Positions 1 through 8,499 of a DNA stretch of 40,386 nt are shown one piece after another. The stretch is from positions 48,952-89,337 of the forward strand of contig PLEX01000225.1 of assembly GCA_003136575.1 (NCBI GenBank), read 5' to 3'. A program made the position numbers and the translations under genes. The stretch comes from Bryobacterales bacterium (GTDB lineage Bacteria > Acidobacteriota > Terriglobia > Bryobacterales > Bryobacteraceae). Numbering within the stretch: position 1 is the stretch's first letter; every line of letters starts with the position of its first letter. The notes below the pieces were generated by a model, which saw nothing but the letters and a program-made list of their open reading frames with translations, did not search any database and was not told the DNA's origin.

Positions 1-1
1 A

Positions 2-484
2 GGCGGCGGTGGCGCGGCATTTGGCGGCAGCGGCAGGGGCGGCGGTGGCCGTGCGCAGGTTGCCTGTGCGACTCCGCCCCCTCCGCAGCCCGAGCGAGGG
101 TCTCTGTCGAAATGGAATATGAACGGTTATCAGGTGGACTTCGACGCCAACAACCAGTGGGGCGGAAATATCTATGAACAGGGTGGCAGAGGTATTATCA
201 ACACTCCCGGCCACGCTCTTCTGGCCGAGCCCGGCCAGCCGGTTCGCGTGACGGCCACGCTCGCCGACAAGGCGACTCTCGATTCCTGGTTCCACAAAGA
301 CGACTACAACCACATGATGGTCATCGCCCAAGGTCACACGATCCAGACGTATATGAACGACCACTTGATTATGTCCCTGATCGACAACGATCCCAATTAT
401 TTCCGGGCCACCGGGCTGCGGGGGCCGGAAGTGGAAGCCACAGACGGATATTGGGTGAAGAATATCCATCTTAAGAAGCTATAG
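2..484 (+). CDS. DUF1080 (3-keto-disaccharide hydrolase) domain protein, C-terminal part
   Basis: The reading frame is open from base 2, so the start lies outside the window. About 160 C-terminal residues are visible. They begin with a glycine-rich stretch (GGGG, GRGGGG) and a proline run (PPPPQP), then the typical DUF1080 beta-sandwich end: GYQVDFD, a WGGNIYEQGGRG segment, an NDHL-type strand and a final conserved strand with YWVKNIHLKKL. The family is secreted and related to concanavalin-like glucanase folds; some members act on 3-keto sugars. The Gly-rich insert resembles one in the PQQ dehydrogenase at 3509. Substrate unknown. The domain call is by pattern, not by a search. Confidence 0.75.
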   Translation, partial: GGGGAAFGGSGRGGGGRAQVACATPPPPQPERGSLSKWNMNGYQVDFDANNQWGGNIYEQGGRGIINTPGHALLAEPGQPVRVTATLADKATLDSWFHKDDYNHMMVIAQGHTIQTYMNDHLIMSLIDNDPNYFRATGLRGPEVEATDGYWVKNIHLKKL

Positions 485-610
485 GCAAGGATTTCGAGGA
501 CGGCGTTTGTGCGCGCGACCGGTACAAACGCGGTACGCCGATACGGATCAAGCCTGTCGCCGCCGTAGTCGTTAGGGTCGGCGTCGGGGCACCTCACGAC
601 CACATGGAAA

Positions 611-1590
611 TCAGATGGCATTCGGGCGACTGCTCACCGACTCGATAGAGGCAGCATCGGACGAGCGAAGAGCCTTAAGATCCCGCAGAGGCGGCTGGCC
701 AACAAACGCACTGTATTCGCGGCTGAATTGGCTGACACCTTCGTATCCAACGTCAAATGCCGTCCTCGAAACGCCTGCACCTTCCGCGAGCATCCGCGAG
801 CGTGACGCCTGCAGCCGGAGCAGCTTTTGATGCCGAAGAGGACTCATTGCCGTCAACATCCGGAAATAGATGATGCAGCGTGGATACGCCCATGGCCGCG
901 ATTTCCGCCAGAGATTCCACTCGTAGCGGCCGGGGATAGTTCTCTGGGATGTGCCCAATGGCTTTTGTCGTCCGCTGGCTACTCTCATCCAGGGTTGCGA
1001 CGGCTGGCGAGACGTGCGCCCGCGAAATCGGCAGAACCCGGTAGATGATTTCCTGTTGGATCGCTGAGAAACAGAATATCCTGGAGAGTTTCGGGCAAAC
1101 CCACAAGGCGGCAGCATGCGCTGAGGAATTCGCAGCGGTCTCACCGGTTGCCATGGCAGGGCTGTCAGGCGGCGCCGCTGCCATCTGGATCTCCTTCCGG
1201 CTAAGCAGCTTTCGAACCACAGACATTTTCGACTTTGAGCGACAAGGTCAGGTACGGCGTCGCGGCGCTTGCCTGTCGCGGCGCTTGCATTGACAACTCG
1301 TGCGACGACGTGCATGTCGACCGACGTGAGCAGGACTCGCGACACGCCGTAGGTGAAGATGTTTCGGCCCAGTTCGACCCTCTTCTCACCCCGAGCCGCC
1401 ACAAAGATGCTCGGCTCGTAAGTTATGGCGCACGGCTCAGTCGGGGCGGTTCGCTGGGCCAGCATGCCAGGAGCGGCCGTCGCCCGCCTCTCTGCCGAAC
1501 CCAGGAATGTCGGACACTCGCCGCAACAACGTTGAAGGATGGCTGGCCCCCTGTCGCCACGCGAGCGAATCGAAGAGGAGCGCCTGCCCG
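611..1590 (-). pseudogene. AraC-family transcriptional regulator, multiply frameshifted remnant
   Basis: Pieces of one AraC regulator of the AraC_N (YqhC-like) type are spread over all three minus-strand frames, in the correct order. Near 1450-1290 lie the N-terminal pieces (YEPSIFVAARG, TYGVSRVLLTSVD). Then come PYLTLSLKV, SVVRKLLSRKEI, MATGETAA, an out-of-frame CCRLVGLPETLQDILFLS, IQQEIIYRVL, and the HTH part (PLRVESLAEIAAMGVSTLHH, then MLTAMSPLRHQK, then FDVGYEGVSQFSREYS and PPLRDLKALR, ending at 611). At least five indels are needed to join them. One is a 16-bp tandem duplication at 1259-1288. The frames cannot give a working protein. The upstream limit near 1590 is approximate. Confidence 0.85.
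1259..1288. repeat. 16-bp-period tandem duplication inside the AraC remnant
   Basis: GTCGCGGCGCTTGC occurs twice (1259-1272 and 1275-1288) with period 16. Since 16 is one more than a multiple of three, the second copy shifts the frame exactly where the AraC_N homology moves from one frame to the next (ASAAT to PYLTLSL). This is a clear inactivating mutation. Confidence 0.85.
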
Positions 1591-2033
1591 GATGGCGGTC
1601 CCAAATCCATCGTCTTTCACTAATTCGGTTAGCGAGCGCGAAGAGAATCTTCACCGCGAGCGCCTGATAGAGACAGTCGGCAGCGACGCCTTGGATGCCG
1701 GTTCGCTTAAAAACATAATATACGGAAAGGATTTTGTGGCTGGCGCGCATTGGCGTGTACGCCATCCGTCCGCCAAAAGCGCGCGCCATGCCGACCGTTA
1801 CGAACATCGTTTCGACCGCCAGTACACGGCGCGCTCGAAGCCTTCGATGGTCCGAAAATCGTGCGCACCATTCGATCGCACGATCCAGCGATCCGTCGCA
1901 CCCGTGTGTATCCGTGGCCAAACCTCCGTCCACTCACGCAAGATTCTGACGTGGCCGACCTGGTGTAGAATAACCGCTAGCCGGATGCCGGAGCGTGGAA
2001 ATTCCGGTATTCATTTCAAGGAGGAGAGAAGTG
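1591..2033. other. Gene-poor stretch, no recognised feature
   Basis: About 440 bases between the AraC remnant and the PEP-CTERM gene. Open frames exist on both strands, as expected at this GC content, but I recognise no domain, RNA gene or repeat. A good Shine-Dalgarno sequence (AAGGAGGAG) near 2018-2027 belongs to the gene starting at 2034. Confidence 0.5.
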
Positions 2034-2332
2034 ATGCGAACGGTCCCCCTGGGTCTTCCGTTACCGGGTTTCTTGCGACGATTACCGACGCGTCCGCACC
2101 AGCATCGATGAATTGGTTCGCCTTCATGGAGGACACGGGCGGCGGAGCGTACGCATCCGGCGGGAACTTCAACGGTGGGGAGAATCCTGGATTTGAAGGC
2201 ATCGCCGCAGGCGCTCCCGGCAACTTCCCTCTGCCGACTCCGGAGCCTTCATACTATCTCGTTACAGGCGTGGGTTCTCTCGGCCTTTTAAGCTTGCGCA
2301 GAATGAAAACAAGGCGGCCGCAGGCCATATAG
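2034..2332 (+). pseudogene. Short PEP-CTERM sorting-signal protein with one frameshift
   Basis: A strong Shine-Dalgarno sequence (AAGGAGGAGAG) precedes GTGATG at 2031-2036, giving MRTVPLGLP. That frame then stops. One frame over, the text continues as VTGFLATITDASA, then a Gly/Asn-rich middle and a C-terminal PTPEPSYYLV, hydrophobic helix and RRMKTRR tail. This is a PEP-CTERM signal, which directs secreted proteins to an exosortase for anchoring or export. Adding one base between 2045 and 2060 (runs of five C and three G) restores about 99 codons with an N-terminal signal-like segment. It may be a real pseudogene or a sequence error. The middle part matches nothing I know. Confidence 0.65.
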
Positions 2333-2443
2333 CAACCGCGGCAGATTCCGCCTTTCGGCCGCGCGTCGGGAGGTTTCGTCTCCATTCCGCGGATTCGTAG
2401 CCATCCCGTCGCGTTCGTTATAAACTAGCCGAATGGAGATTAA

Positions 2444-3502
2444 GTGAAACGGATCCCAAGCGCATTTTCCGTAGCCAGCCTGCGGGCAGCCCATAGACGA
2501 AGTAAGCCCGGACGCCGCAGGTTCCGCGCCCGCGTCGCGGCAGGCGTGTTTGTCCTTGCGGCGTCCCTGCTACACGCCGCAGGCTTCCCCGAGGCCGGCA
2601 TTTCCAATGGCCTACTGACCGCAAAGCTTTACCTTCCCGACGCCGCAACCGGGTATTATCGGGCGACCCGCTTCGACTGGTCCGGCCAGATTCCGGACCT
2701 GGTCTATAAAGGACACAGCTATTTCGGCGAGTGGAATCCCGCGCCGTACGATCCGAAGCTGCACGACGCCATCACGGGTCCGGTCGAGGAGTTCCTGACC
2801 AACAACGCCGGTCTGGGCTACGCCGAAGCCAAAGCCGGCGGCACGTTTATTAAGATTGGCGTCGGTGTCATTCGCAAGCCCGACGAACCGCGGTTCCGGC
2901 AATTCGAGACTTATGAGATTGTCGATCCAGGCAAATGGACGGTGAAGAAGCACGCGGATTCCGTGGAGTTCACGCAGATCGTGGCCGATCCGTCTTCCGG
3001 CTACGCTTACAGGTATACGAAGATCGTCCGGTTGTTGAAGGGAAAGCCATCGATGGTGCTGGAGCATCGACTAAAGAACACGGGCAAGAAGCTGATCGAA
3101 TCCGACGTCTATGAGCACAATTTCTATATGATCGACAAGCAGCCGACGGGGCCGGATGTCGTCGTGAAGTTTCCCTTCGAGGTTCACGCGACGCAGGATC
3201 TGCATGGTCTGGCCGAAACGCGCGGCAAGCAACTCGTCTACCTGAAGGAATTGTCGCCAGGCGGTCAATCCGCCCAGAGCAATCTGACAGGTTTCGGCTC
3301 CGATCCGAAAGACTACGACATCACCGAGGAGAATCTGAAGACCGGCGCCGGTGTGCGGCAGACATCCGACAGGCCTGTGGCGCGCATCAACTACTGGTCC
3401 ATACGCTCCACCGCGTGCCCCGAAGCGTACATCCACATGTCGATTCCGCCGGGCCAGGAATTCACGTGGAAGATCAACTACGATTTCTACACGACAAAGT
3501 AA
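2444..3502 (+). CDS. Secreted protein of unknown function
   Basis: The start is GTG with GGAG seven bases upstream. A long basic N-terminus leads into a hydrophobic signal segment (AAGVFVLAASLLHAAG, about residues 31-46), so the 352-residue protein is probably exported. The mature part is rich in beta-strand patterns and aromatic residues, with no cysteine pairs or known catalytic motif. A sugar-mutarotase-like beta-sandwich is possible from the strand pattern (ISNGLLTAKLYLPD, LEHRLKNTGKK), but this is a guess. It ends six bases before the PQQ dehydrogenase start, so the two are probably cotranscribed and act together in the periplasm. Confidence 0.85.
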   Translation: MKRIPSAFSVASLRAAHRRSKPGRRRFRARVAAGVFVLAASLLHAAGFPEAGISNGLLTAKLYLPDAATGYYRATRFDWSGQIPDLVYKGHSYFGEWNPAPYDPKLHDAITGPVEEFLTNNAGLGYAEAKAGGTFIKIGVGVIRKPDEPRFRQFETYEIVDPGKWTVKKHADSVEFTQIVADPSSGYAYRYTKIVRLLKGKPSMVLEHRLKNTGKKLIESDVYEHNFYMIDKQPTGPDVVVKFPFEVHATQDLHGLAETRGKQLVYLKELSPGGQSAQSNLTGFGSDPKDYDITEENLKTGAGVRQTSDRPVARINYWSIRSTACPEAYIHMSIPPGQEFTWKINYDFYTTK

Positions 3503-3508
3503 CGCGCC

Positions 3509-5596
3509 ATGAAGCCACGTTCGCTGATACTGTTCGCCTGCACAGTCCTGGCCATTCTGGCTGGTGCCGTTGTCGCCCAGACGAATAAGGGCCAAGCCGT
3601 CGATGCCTCGAAGGAATGGCCCACCTACGGCCATGATCCCGGCGGTATGCGCTTCTCGCCGTTGACGGAAATTACTCCAGCCAACGTCGACAAGCTGAAG
3701 GTTGCGTGGGTCTATCACATGACTCCGCCGGGTGCGTCGGGCGCTTCCGGGGCTGGGCGCACTGGCAGGGGCGCGTTTGCGGGATCCGGCGCGGGTCGGG
3801 GCGCGACTGCGGGTGGAGAAGCCGGGGCTGGCGATGCGCCGGAGACCGCGCAGTTTGGCCGAGGACGTGGCGGACGCGGAGGCGGTTCCGGCTTTGCCGC
3901 GAGCGAAGTCACGCCGTTGGTGATCGACGGAATCATGTACATCGCTACGCCCCGCGCCCGGGTCGTGGCCATCGATTCGTCCACGGGCAAAGAGATATGG
4001 GCATATCAGCTGCCTTCCAGCGTTCCTTCCACGCGCGGCGTCGAGTACTGGCCGGGCGACACCCGGACCACGCCCCAAGTCGTTTTCGGCTCGAGCGAGG
4101 GCAAGCTCTTCTCTCTCGATGCGAAGACCGGCAAGCCGAACGATTCGTTCGGCGACAACGGCATCGTCAATCTGAACACGCCGGAAATTCTGCACGGGCT
4201 GCCGGGACGCGACGGTCTGAGCTCGCCGCCCACCGTCTATAAAAACCTGGTGATTACCGGCGGCACGACGCAGGAGAACCCGCCGCTTGGCCCCGCGGGC
4301 GATGTCCGCGCGTGGGACATGCGCACCGGTAAGCTGGTCTGGACGTTCCACTCGATTCCCGGACCGGGCGAAAAATACAACGAGACTTGGGGCGGCGATA
4401 GCTGGAAGAACCGTTCGGGCGTCAATGTTTGGGGATTCATCACGGTCGATGCGCAGCGGGGCATCGTCTACATGCCGTTTGGCGCGCCGTCCGTGGATCA
4501 GTACGGCGGCGACCGCCCCGGCGACAATCTGTTCAGCACGAGTCTGGTGGCCGCCGATGCAAACACCGGCAAATATCTGTGGCACTTTCAGGTGGTCCAT
4601 CACGACATCTGGGACGGCGATATGACGGGCGCGCCCGCTCTGATTGACGTAAAGCAAGGCGGCAAAACGATTCCCGCCGTGGCGGCGATCAACAAGCTGG
4701 GGCTGCTCTTCATATTCGATCGGGTTACCGGCAAACCGATTTACGGCATTGAAGAACGTCCGGTGCCGCAGAGTGAGGTTCCGCTGGAGCGAACGTCGAA
4801 GACCCAGCCGTTCCCGTTGAAGCCACTGGCTCTCGTGCGAACAACAATGAGTCCCGCCGATCTGAACACGGTCACACCCGAACTCGAAGCCGCTTGTAAG
4901 AAGCTGGCGGAGGGCGTGCAAATGGGCGGACCGTATCTGCCCCCGGCGTACAATCGCCTGCGTGTCCAGTTCCCGGGCAACCACGGCGGCGTGAACTGGG
5001 GTGGCACATCCTTCAATCCGCAACTGGGCTATCTGTTTATCAATACCAATGAGCTGGGGCAGCTTTCGGGCATGAAGGATCACGATCCGAAGACTGGCCG
5101 CGCCAATGGCCGGGGCGTGGGCAATCGCGTCGATCCCGATGGTCCGTACGAAGGCTTTCCCGGTGGCGGGCGCTTCAGCGTGCCCGGCCCCGACGCCCAA
5201 CAATTGCCGTGCCAGCAGCCGCCATGGGGCGAACTGACCGCGGTGAACGTGAACACGGGCGAATTCGCCTGGCGCGTGCCGCTCGGTGTCACCGACAGCC
5301 TTCCGGCGGACAAGCAGAAGACCGGGCGGCCAGGCAACGGCGGCACCATCGCGACCGCCGGGGGACTCGTCTTCGTCGGCGCGACCGACGACGCCCGCTT
5401 CCGCGCTTTCGATGCGAAGACGGGCAAGGAATTGTGGACGTTCAGGCTGGGCGGCGCGGCGGAGGCGACGCCGATTACTTATCAGGGCAAGGATGGAAGG
5501 CAGTACGTGGTGATCGCGTCCACCGGCGGCGGGTTCTTCAACAACCCGGTCACGGACGACAGCATTATGGCGTTTGCGCTGGATGCGGCGAAGTAA
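3509..5596 (+). CDS. PQQ-dependent dehydrogenase (quinoprotein, glucose/alcohol dehydrogenase type)
   Basis: This 695-residue periplasmic quinoprotein has a signal peptide (residues 1-23, ending VVAQ). The opening WPTYGHDPGGMRFSPLTEI is typical of the membrane-bound glucose dehydrogenase/alcohol dehydrogenase family. Repeated beta-propeller blades carry tryptophan-docking patterns such as GKEIWAYQ, GKLVWTFH, GKYLWHFQ and GKELWTFR. Enzymes of this family oxidise sugars or alcohols with bound PQQ and pass electrons to the respiratory chain. There is no CxxCH haem motif, so it needs an external acceptor. Residues about 75-129 form a Gly/Arg/Ala-rich low-complexity insert between the first blades. 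No strong Shine-Dalgarno sequence is seen; translational coupling to the gene six bases upstream is likely. The substrate cannot be told from sequence. Confidence 0.93.
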   Translation: MKPRSLILFACTVLAILAGAVVAQTNKGQAVDASKEWPTYGHDPGGMRFSPLTEITPANVDKLKVAWVYHMTPPGASGASGAGRTGRGAFAGSGAGRGATAGGEAGAGDAPETAQFGRGRGGRGGGSGFAASEVTPLVIDGIMYIATPRARVVAIDSSTGKEIWAYQLPSSVPSTRGVEYWPGDTRTTPQVVFGSSEGKLFSLDAKTGKPNDSFGDNGIVNLNTPEILHGLPGRDGLSSPPTVYKNLVITGGTTQENPPLGPAGDVRAWDMRTGKLVWTFHSIPGPGEKYNETWGGDSWKNRSGVNVWGFITVDAQRGIVYMPFGAPSVDQYGGDRPGDNLFSTSLVAADANTGKYLWHFQVVHHDIWDGDMTGAPALIDVKQGGKTIPAVAAINKLGLLFIFDRVTGKPIYGIEERPVPQSEVPLERTSKTQPFPLKPLALVRTTMSPADLNTVTPELEAACKKLAEGVQMGGPYLPPAYNRLRVQFPGNHGGVNWGGTSFNPQLGYLFINTNELGQLSGMKDHDPKTGRANGRGVGNRVDPDGPYEGFPGGGRFSVPGPDAQQLPCQQPPWGELTAVNVNTGEFAWRVPLGVTDSLPADKQKTGRPGNGGTIATAGGLVFVGATDDARFRAFDAKTGKELWTFRLGGAAEATPITYQGKDGRQYVVIASTGGGFFNNPVTDDSIMAFALDAAK

Positions 5597-5607
5597 CGGA
5601 TTGCAAT

Positions 5608-8082
5608 TCAGGTCGCCGAACGCGGCCCAGGGTGGAACACGCGCCTGACGAGACGGCTCAAAAAGTTTCCCCGTCGCACGAAGCTCAGTTTTAGCCCGCC
5701 GATGTCTCTCCGTGGCTTCGGAACCGTGAGCGTAATGATGTGGCCTCCCTCGCGGTACGAATCGACAACGCCCCTGAACAAAAACGGCGTCCCCGGCGCG
5801 ACCGAGCCCCTGATTGGATCGGCAAAGCGCAGAATCGCGTCACCGGCGGCATCGTCCACGTTGACGAGCAGTTCCCGCGGCGAAGACTGCGAAACTACAG
5901 TCGCCTGGAACATTGCCGGTCCCCGGTAATCCTGGCCGCGGCGCGGTGGCAACGTTTCGGCCCGAACCTCGTGGAAGTAGTCGTCTCCGCGTTCCGCGAT
6001 GCCCGTCTGAACGCTTTCCCACAAGTCGAGATCGGGACGGGTGTCCCCGCGCAAACGACGAGCGTTCCGCCGCACTTCAGCTACGCTCAACAGATGGAAA
6101 CCCGGCGGAGGAAACATCGAGGCGGACGCCTGGCTCATCAAATCGCTCATTCCTTCGTCACTGCCGTGATACCCCGCGTAAGTGTTCCGCAGAGCGTTTT
6201 CCGCCGGATCCCGGTCCGCGCCGGCAAGCGCGTGGGGGCCGGTCAGGGCGAGCGCCCGCGCGAACTCATAGATAGCCTGAGGGAGGCGAGGGTCTTCCTT
6301 ATTGCCCGAAATCTCCCGCAACAGCGTCACACCAAGCTCGTATGAAGCCGACGCTTGTTCCGGGTCAATCTCAAGCACTTTCCTGAATTCCGATTCAGCC
6401 GTCGCATCGTCTTTCTCCGCTTGCGCGATCCAGGCGAAGACGGAATGAATCTGCAACTGAGACGCCCGCCGGGTTTCCACCCATCGCTCGGGCGGCAGGC
6501 TGTCGGGTTTCACCGAGTCGTCGAAGTAAGCTTCGAAGTCGTTCAGCAATTCCAATCCTGCCTGCTTTCCGGCCTGTAAAACGTCCGCATTGGCTGCGGG
6601 CTTGCCGTAAGCGGCTTCAAGCACGGAGAGCAAAGCCTCAGCCGTCATCAGCGTGCGCTGGTGTCCGAGTTCGGAATTCGGATATTGCCGTTTCCATTCT
6701 CTGAGAAGCGCCAGCTTTCTGGCGGGATCTTTCTCTTTCGCAGCCGACATCCCCAGTTCGGATTCACCCTGATCGATCCACTTTGGTCCCGTCCGGGCTG
6801 ACAGTGGTTGTATCAAAGGCGTGGATGCAATGGCGATTGGCGGCGCAGGGGCAGCCGAAGGCGCGGAAAGCTCAAACGCCACATTGACCTGCTTCGCGCC
6901 GATGTTCAGATCGGGAGCGAATCGCACCGCCGTGGCCGACTCCACTGCGGCGCGCCGCAGTTCCCTCGGTCCGCCAACGGCCTCAGCGCCGCTGACGCGC
7001 CCGAGAGCGTCCACCGTTATTTTCACCGGCACCGTTCCTTCTATTCCTTCGTCCCGGGCCGTCTCGGGATACTCGGGGATTGAGGGCGGCAGCGGTACGG
7101 ACGCTCGCACCGGACCCGAATAGATTGCCGCGCACACCAACGCCAGAAGCAGCGCCATCATGCCAGGCAGCCGCGACGACCGGTAGTCCCCCGCGCTGGC
7201 GCCGACGATGCGGCGTATCCGGTACTCCAGCGGCGCGTCACCCATCCCCAGAGCTCCAAGAACTACCTGCGGCGAACCGATCCGCAATTTCTCCAGCGCC
7301 GTCACCGCCCGCGCGTAGCACATCGCGTCGCCGCAGGTCCTGACTGCAAGATCGTCACAGCAAAGTTCCCGTTCCTGCCGGATTCGGTTTGACACCCACC
7401 ACACCGCAGGATGATAGAAAAGCAGAGTTTCGGCGACGGACTGTGCGATGTTGACGACATCGTCGTAACGCCGCATGTGAGCGATCTCGTGGGCGAGTAT
7501 CGCTTCCAGTTGCTCCGGCGTAAGATTGAGAACGCCGGCTGCAGGCAACAGGATCACGGGGCGCACCCATCCGGCCAGGCCGGGGCCATCGGGAATTGCG
7601 GAGACGAGAACGCGAACTGTCCGCGTCACGCCCATGCGCCGCGCAAGGTCAACTGCGATAGCCGTGATCTGCGGACTTGCGGTACTACCGGATCGGCGCA
7701 AAGAAGACACCCGCACTCCCAGCCAACTCAGCCGCAGCGAGAGGAACACGACACCCAGCACCCAGAACCGCAAGACCCACGGTTGGGAAGCATTCAGCCA
7801 CCGTGTCAAAGAGGAAACAGAACCACTCCAGACGGCCCGGATCGTCAGCGTCACGGCGGCGGGACCTGGCTGGGCGTGCTCAAACGGATCGTACGACGCC
7901 ACCGCGGTGGCGACCGGGAGCAGCGCCATCACAAACAGCGCAACGCAACACACGCCGTAGCGCACCTGAGGAGCGCGATTGCGCAGAACGAACAGAACGG
8001 TCCAGACGATGAGCGAGACGGCGAAACCCTGCCAGACGAACTGGAGGAGTGCCGATGTAATCGCCTGTGCCAGCGGCGTCAT
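5608..8082 (-). CDS. BlaR1-like M56 peptidase with TonB-C and repeat-type sensor domain
   Basis: An 824-residue membrane-bound antirepressor. Residues 1-325 form the M56 unit with transmembrane segments (about 10-33, 42-62, 104-122, 307-325) and the zinc motif HEIAH at 198-202, followed by an E-rich ERELCCDDLAV segment. After the last helix comes a TonB C-terminal-like domain (about 332-405, IPEYPETARDEGIEGTVPVKI), and then some 370 residues of helical-repeat and beta type where BlaR1 would carry its penicillin-binding sensor. That last part is paralogous to the product of the gene at 8496-9892. It overlaps the repressor gene by ATGA, so the two are coupled. In this family, sensing outside leads to protease action on the repressor inside. 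The ligand is unknown. Confidence 0.9.
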   Translation of the reverse strand: MTPLAQAITSALLQFVWQGFAVSLIVWTVLFVLRNRAPQVRYGVCCVALFVMALLPVATAVASYDPFEHAQPGPAAVTLTIRAVWSGSVSSLTRWLNASQPWVLRFWVLGVVFLSLRLSWLGVRVSSLRRSGSTASPQITAIAVDLARRMGVTRTVRVLVSAIPDGPGLAGWVRPVILLPAAGVLNLTPEQLEAILAHEIAHMRRYDDVVNIAQSVAETLLFYHPAVWWVSNRIRQERELCCDDLAVRTCGDAMCYARAVTALEKLRIGSPQVVLGALGMGDAPLEYRIRRIVGASAGDYRSSRLPGMMALLLALVCAAIYSGPVRASVPLPPSIPEYPETARDEGIEGTVPVKITVDALGRVSGAEAVGGPRELRRAAVESATAVRFAPDLNIGAKQVNVAFELSAPSAAPAPPIAIASTPLIQPLSARTGPKWIDQGESELGMSAAKEKDPARKLALLREWKRQYPNSELGHQRTLMTAEALLSVLEAAYGKPAANADVLQAGKQAGLELLNDFEAYFDDSVKPDSLPPERWVETRRASQLQIHSVFAWIAQAEKDDATAESEFRKVLEIDPEQASASYELGVTLLREISGNKEDPRLPQAIYEFARALALTGPHALAGADRDPAENALRNTYAGYHGSDEGMSDLMSQASASMFPPPGFHLLSVAEVRRNARRLRGDTRPDLDLWESVQTGIAERGDDYFHEVRAETLPPRRGQDYRGPAMFQATVVSQSSPRELLVNVDDAAGDAILRFADPIRGSVAPGTPFLFRGVVDSYREGGHIITLTVPKPRRDIGGLKLSFVRRGNFLSRLVRRVFHPGPRSAT

Positions 8083-8465
8083 TTCTTTTCCGCCTCGATC
8101 CGTTCCAGAAGTTTTTCGATTTCCTCCAGAGCCTTCGGAGAAGTTTTCTCGGTCGATAGCGCCTGCATCACCATCGCCCGGGTGGAGCCGCCGAAGGCAC
8201 GCTCGAGCAAATGACGCAGCAACTGGCGCTGTGTGCTGGCCTGCGGGTCGCGGGGGCGATAAATCTGCGGACGGCGCGATTCGTCCCGTTCGACCAATCC
8301 TTTTTCAGTCATGATCTGCATGACTTTGAGCACGTTCGTATAGCCCGTCGGTTTCTCTTCGTTAAGTTTCTTCAGCACTGCGCGCACCGAAAGGGGGCCG
8401 TTCTCCCAGAGGATCCGCAATATCCCGAGTTCCGCTTCCGTTGGGCGAGGCCGTTCCGATTTCAT
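8079..8465 (-). CDS. BlaI/MecI/CopY-family transcriptional repressor
   Basis: The 128-residue protein has the winged-helix start PTEAELGILRILWENGPLSV and the recognition region TGYTNVLKVMQIMTEKGLVERD, as expected for the penicillinase-repressor family, followed by a C-terminal dimerisation helix rich in charge. The family length is about 120-130. Its stop overlaps the start of the M56 gene by four bases. A palindrome ATGACGA-N6-TCGTCAT lies between the -35 and -10 of its own promoter, so it is likely autoregulated and released when the partner M56 protease cleaves it. The predicted transcript starts at the A of ATG, so no ribosome binding site is expected. Confidence 0.93.
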   Translation of the reverse strand: MKSERPRPTEAELGILRILWENGPLSVRAVLKKLNEEKPTGYTNVLKVMQIMTEKGLVERDESRRPQIYRPRDPQASTQRQLLRHLLERAFGGSTRAMVMQALSTEKTSPKALEEIEKLLERIEAEKK

Positions 8466-8471
8466 AGCTTT

Positions 8472-8499
8472 AGTATGACGAGTTTATTCGTCATGTCAA
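8472..8499 (-). promoter_or_regulatory. Promoter and BlaI-type operator of the repressor/M56 operon
   Basis: Read on the minus strand: TTGACA (8499-8494), 16 bases, CATACT (8477-8472), then the ATG at 8465. The spacer and both boxes contain the perfect palindrome ATGACGA-gtttat-TCGTCAT (8475-8494), so a bound repressor would cover the promoter. Seven steps downstream of the -10 is the A of the ATG, which predicts a leaderless mRNA. The -35 box overlaps the stop codon of the upstream gene. Confidence 0.75.

Noticed and set aside
611..1933. A 440-codon minus-strand open frame as one protein
   Set aside because: Only parts of it match AraC; the homology hops between frames, so the long frame is an accident of high GC.
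3071..5203. A very long open frame antisense to the PQQ dehydrogenase
   Set aside because: It mirrors the codon usage of the real gene, contains no recognisable domain, and the plus-strand gene is certain.
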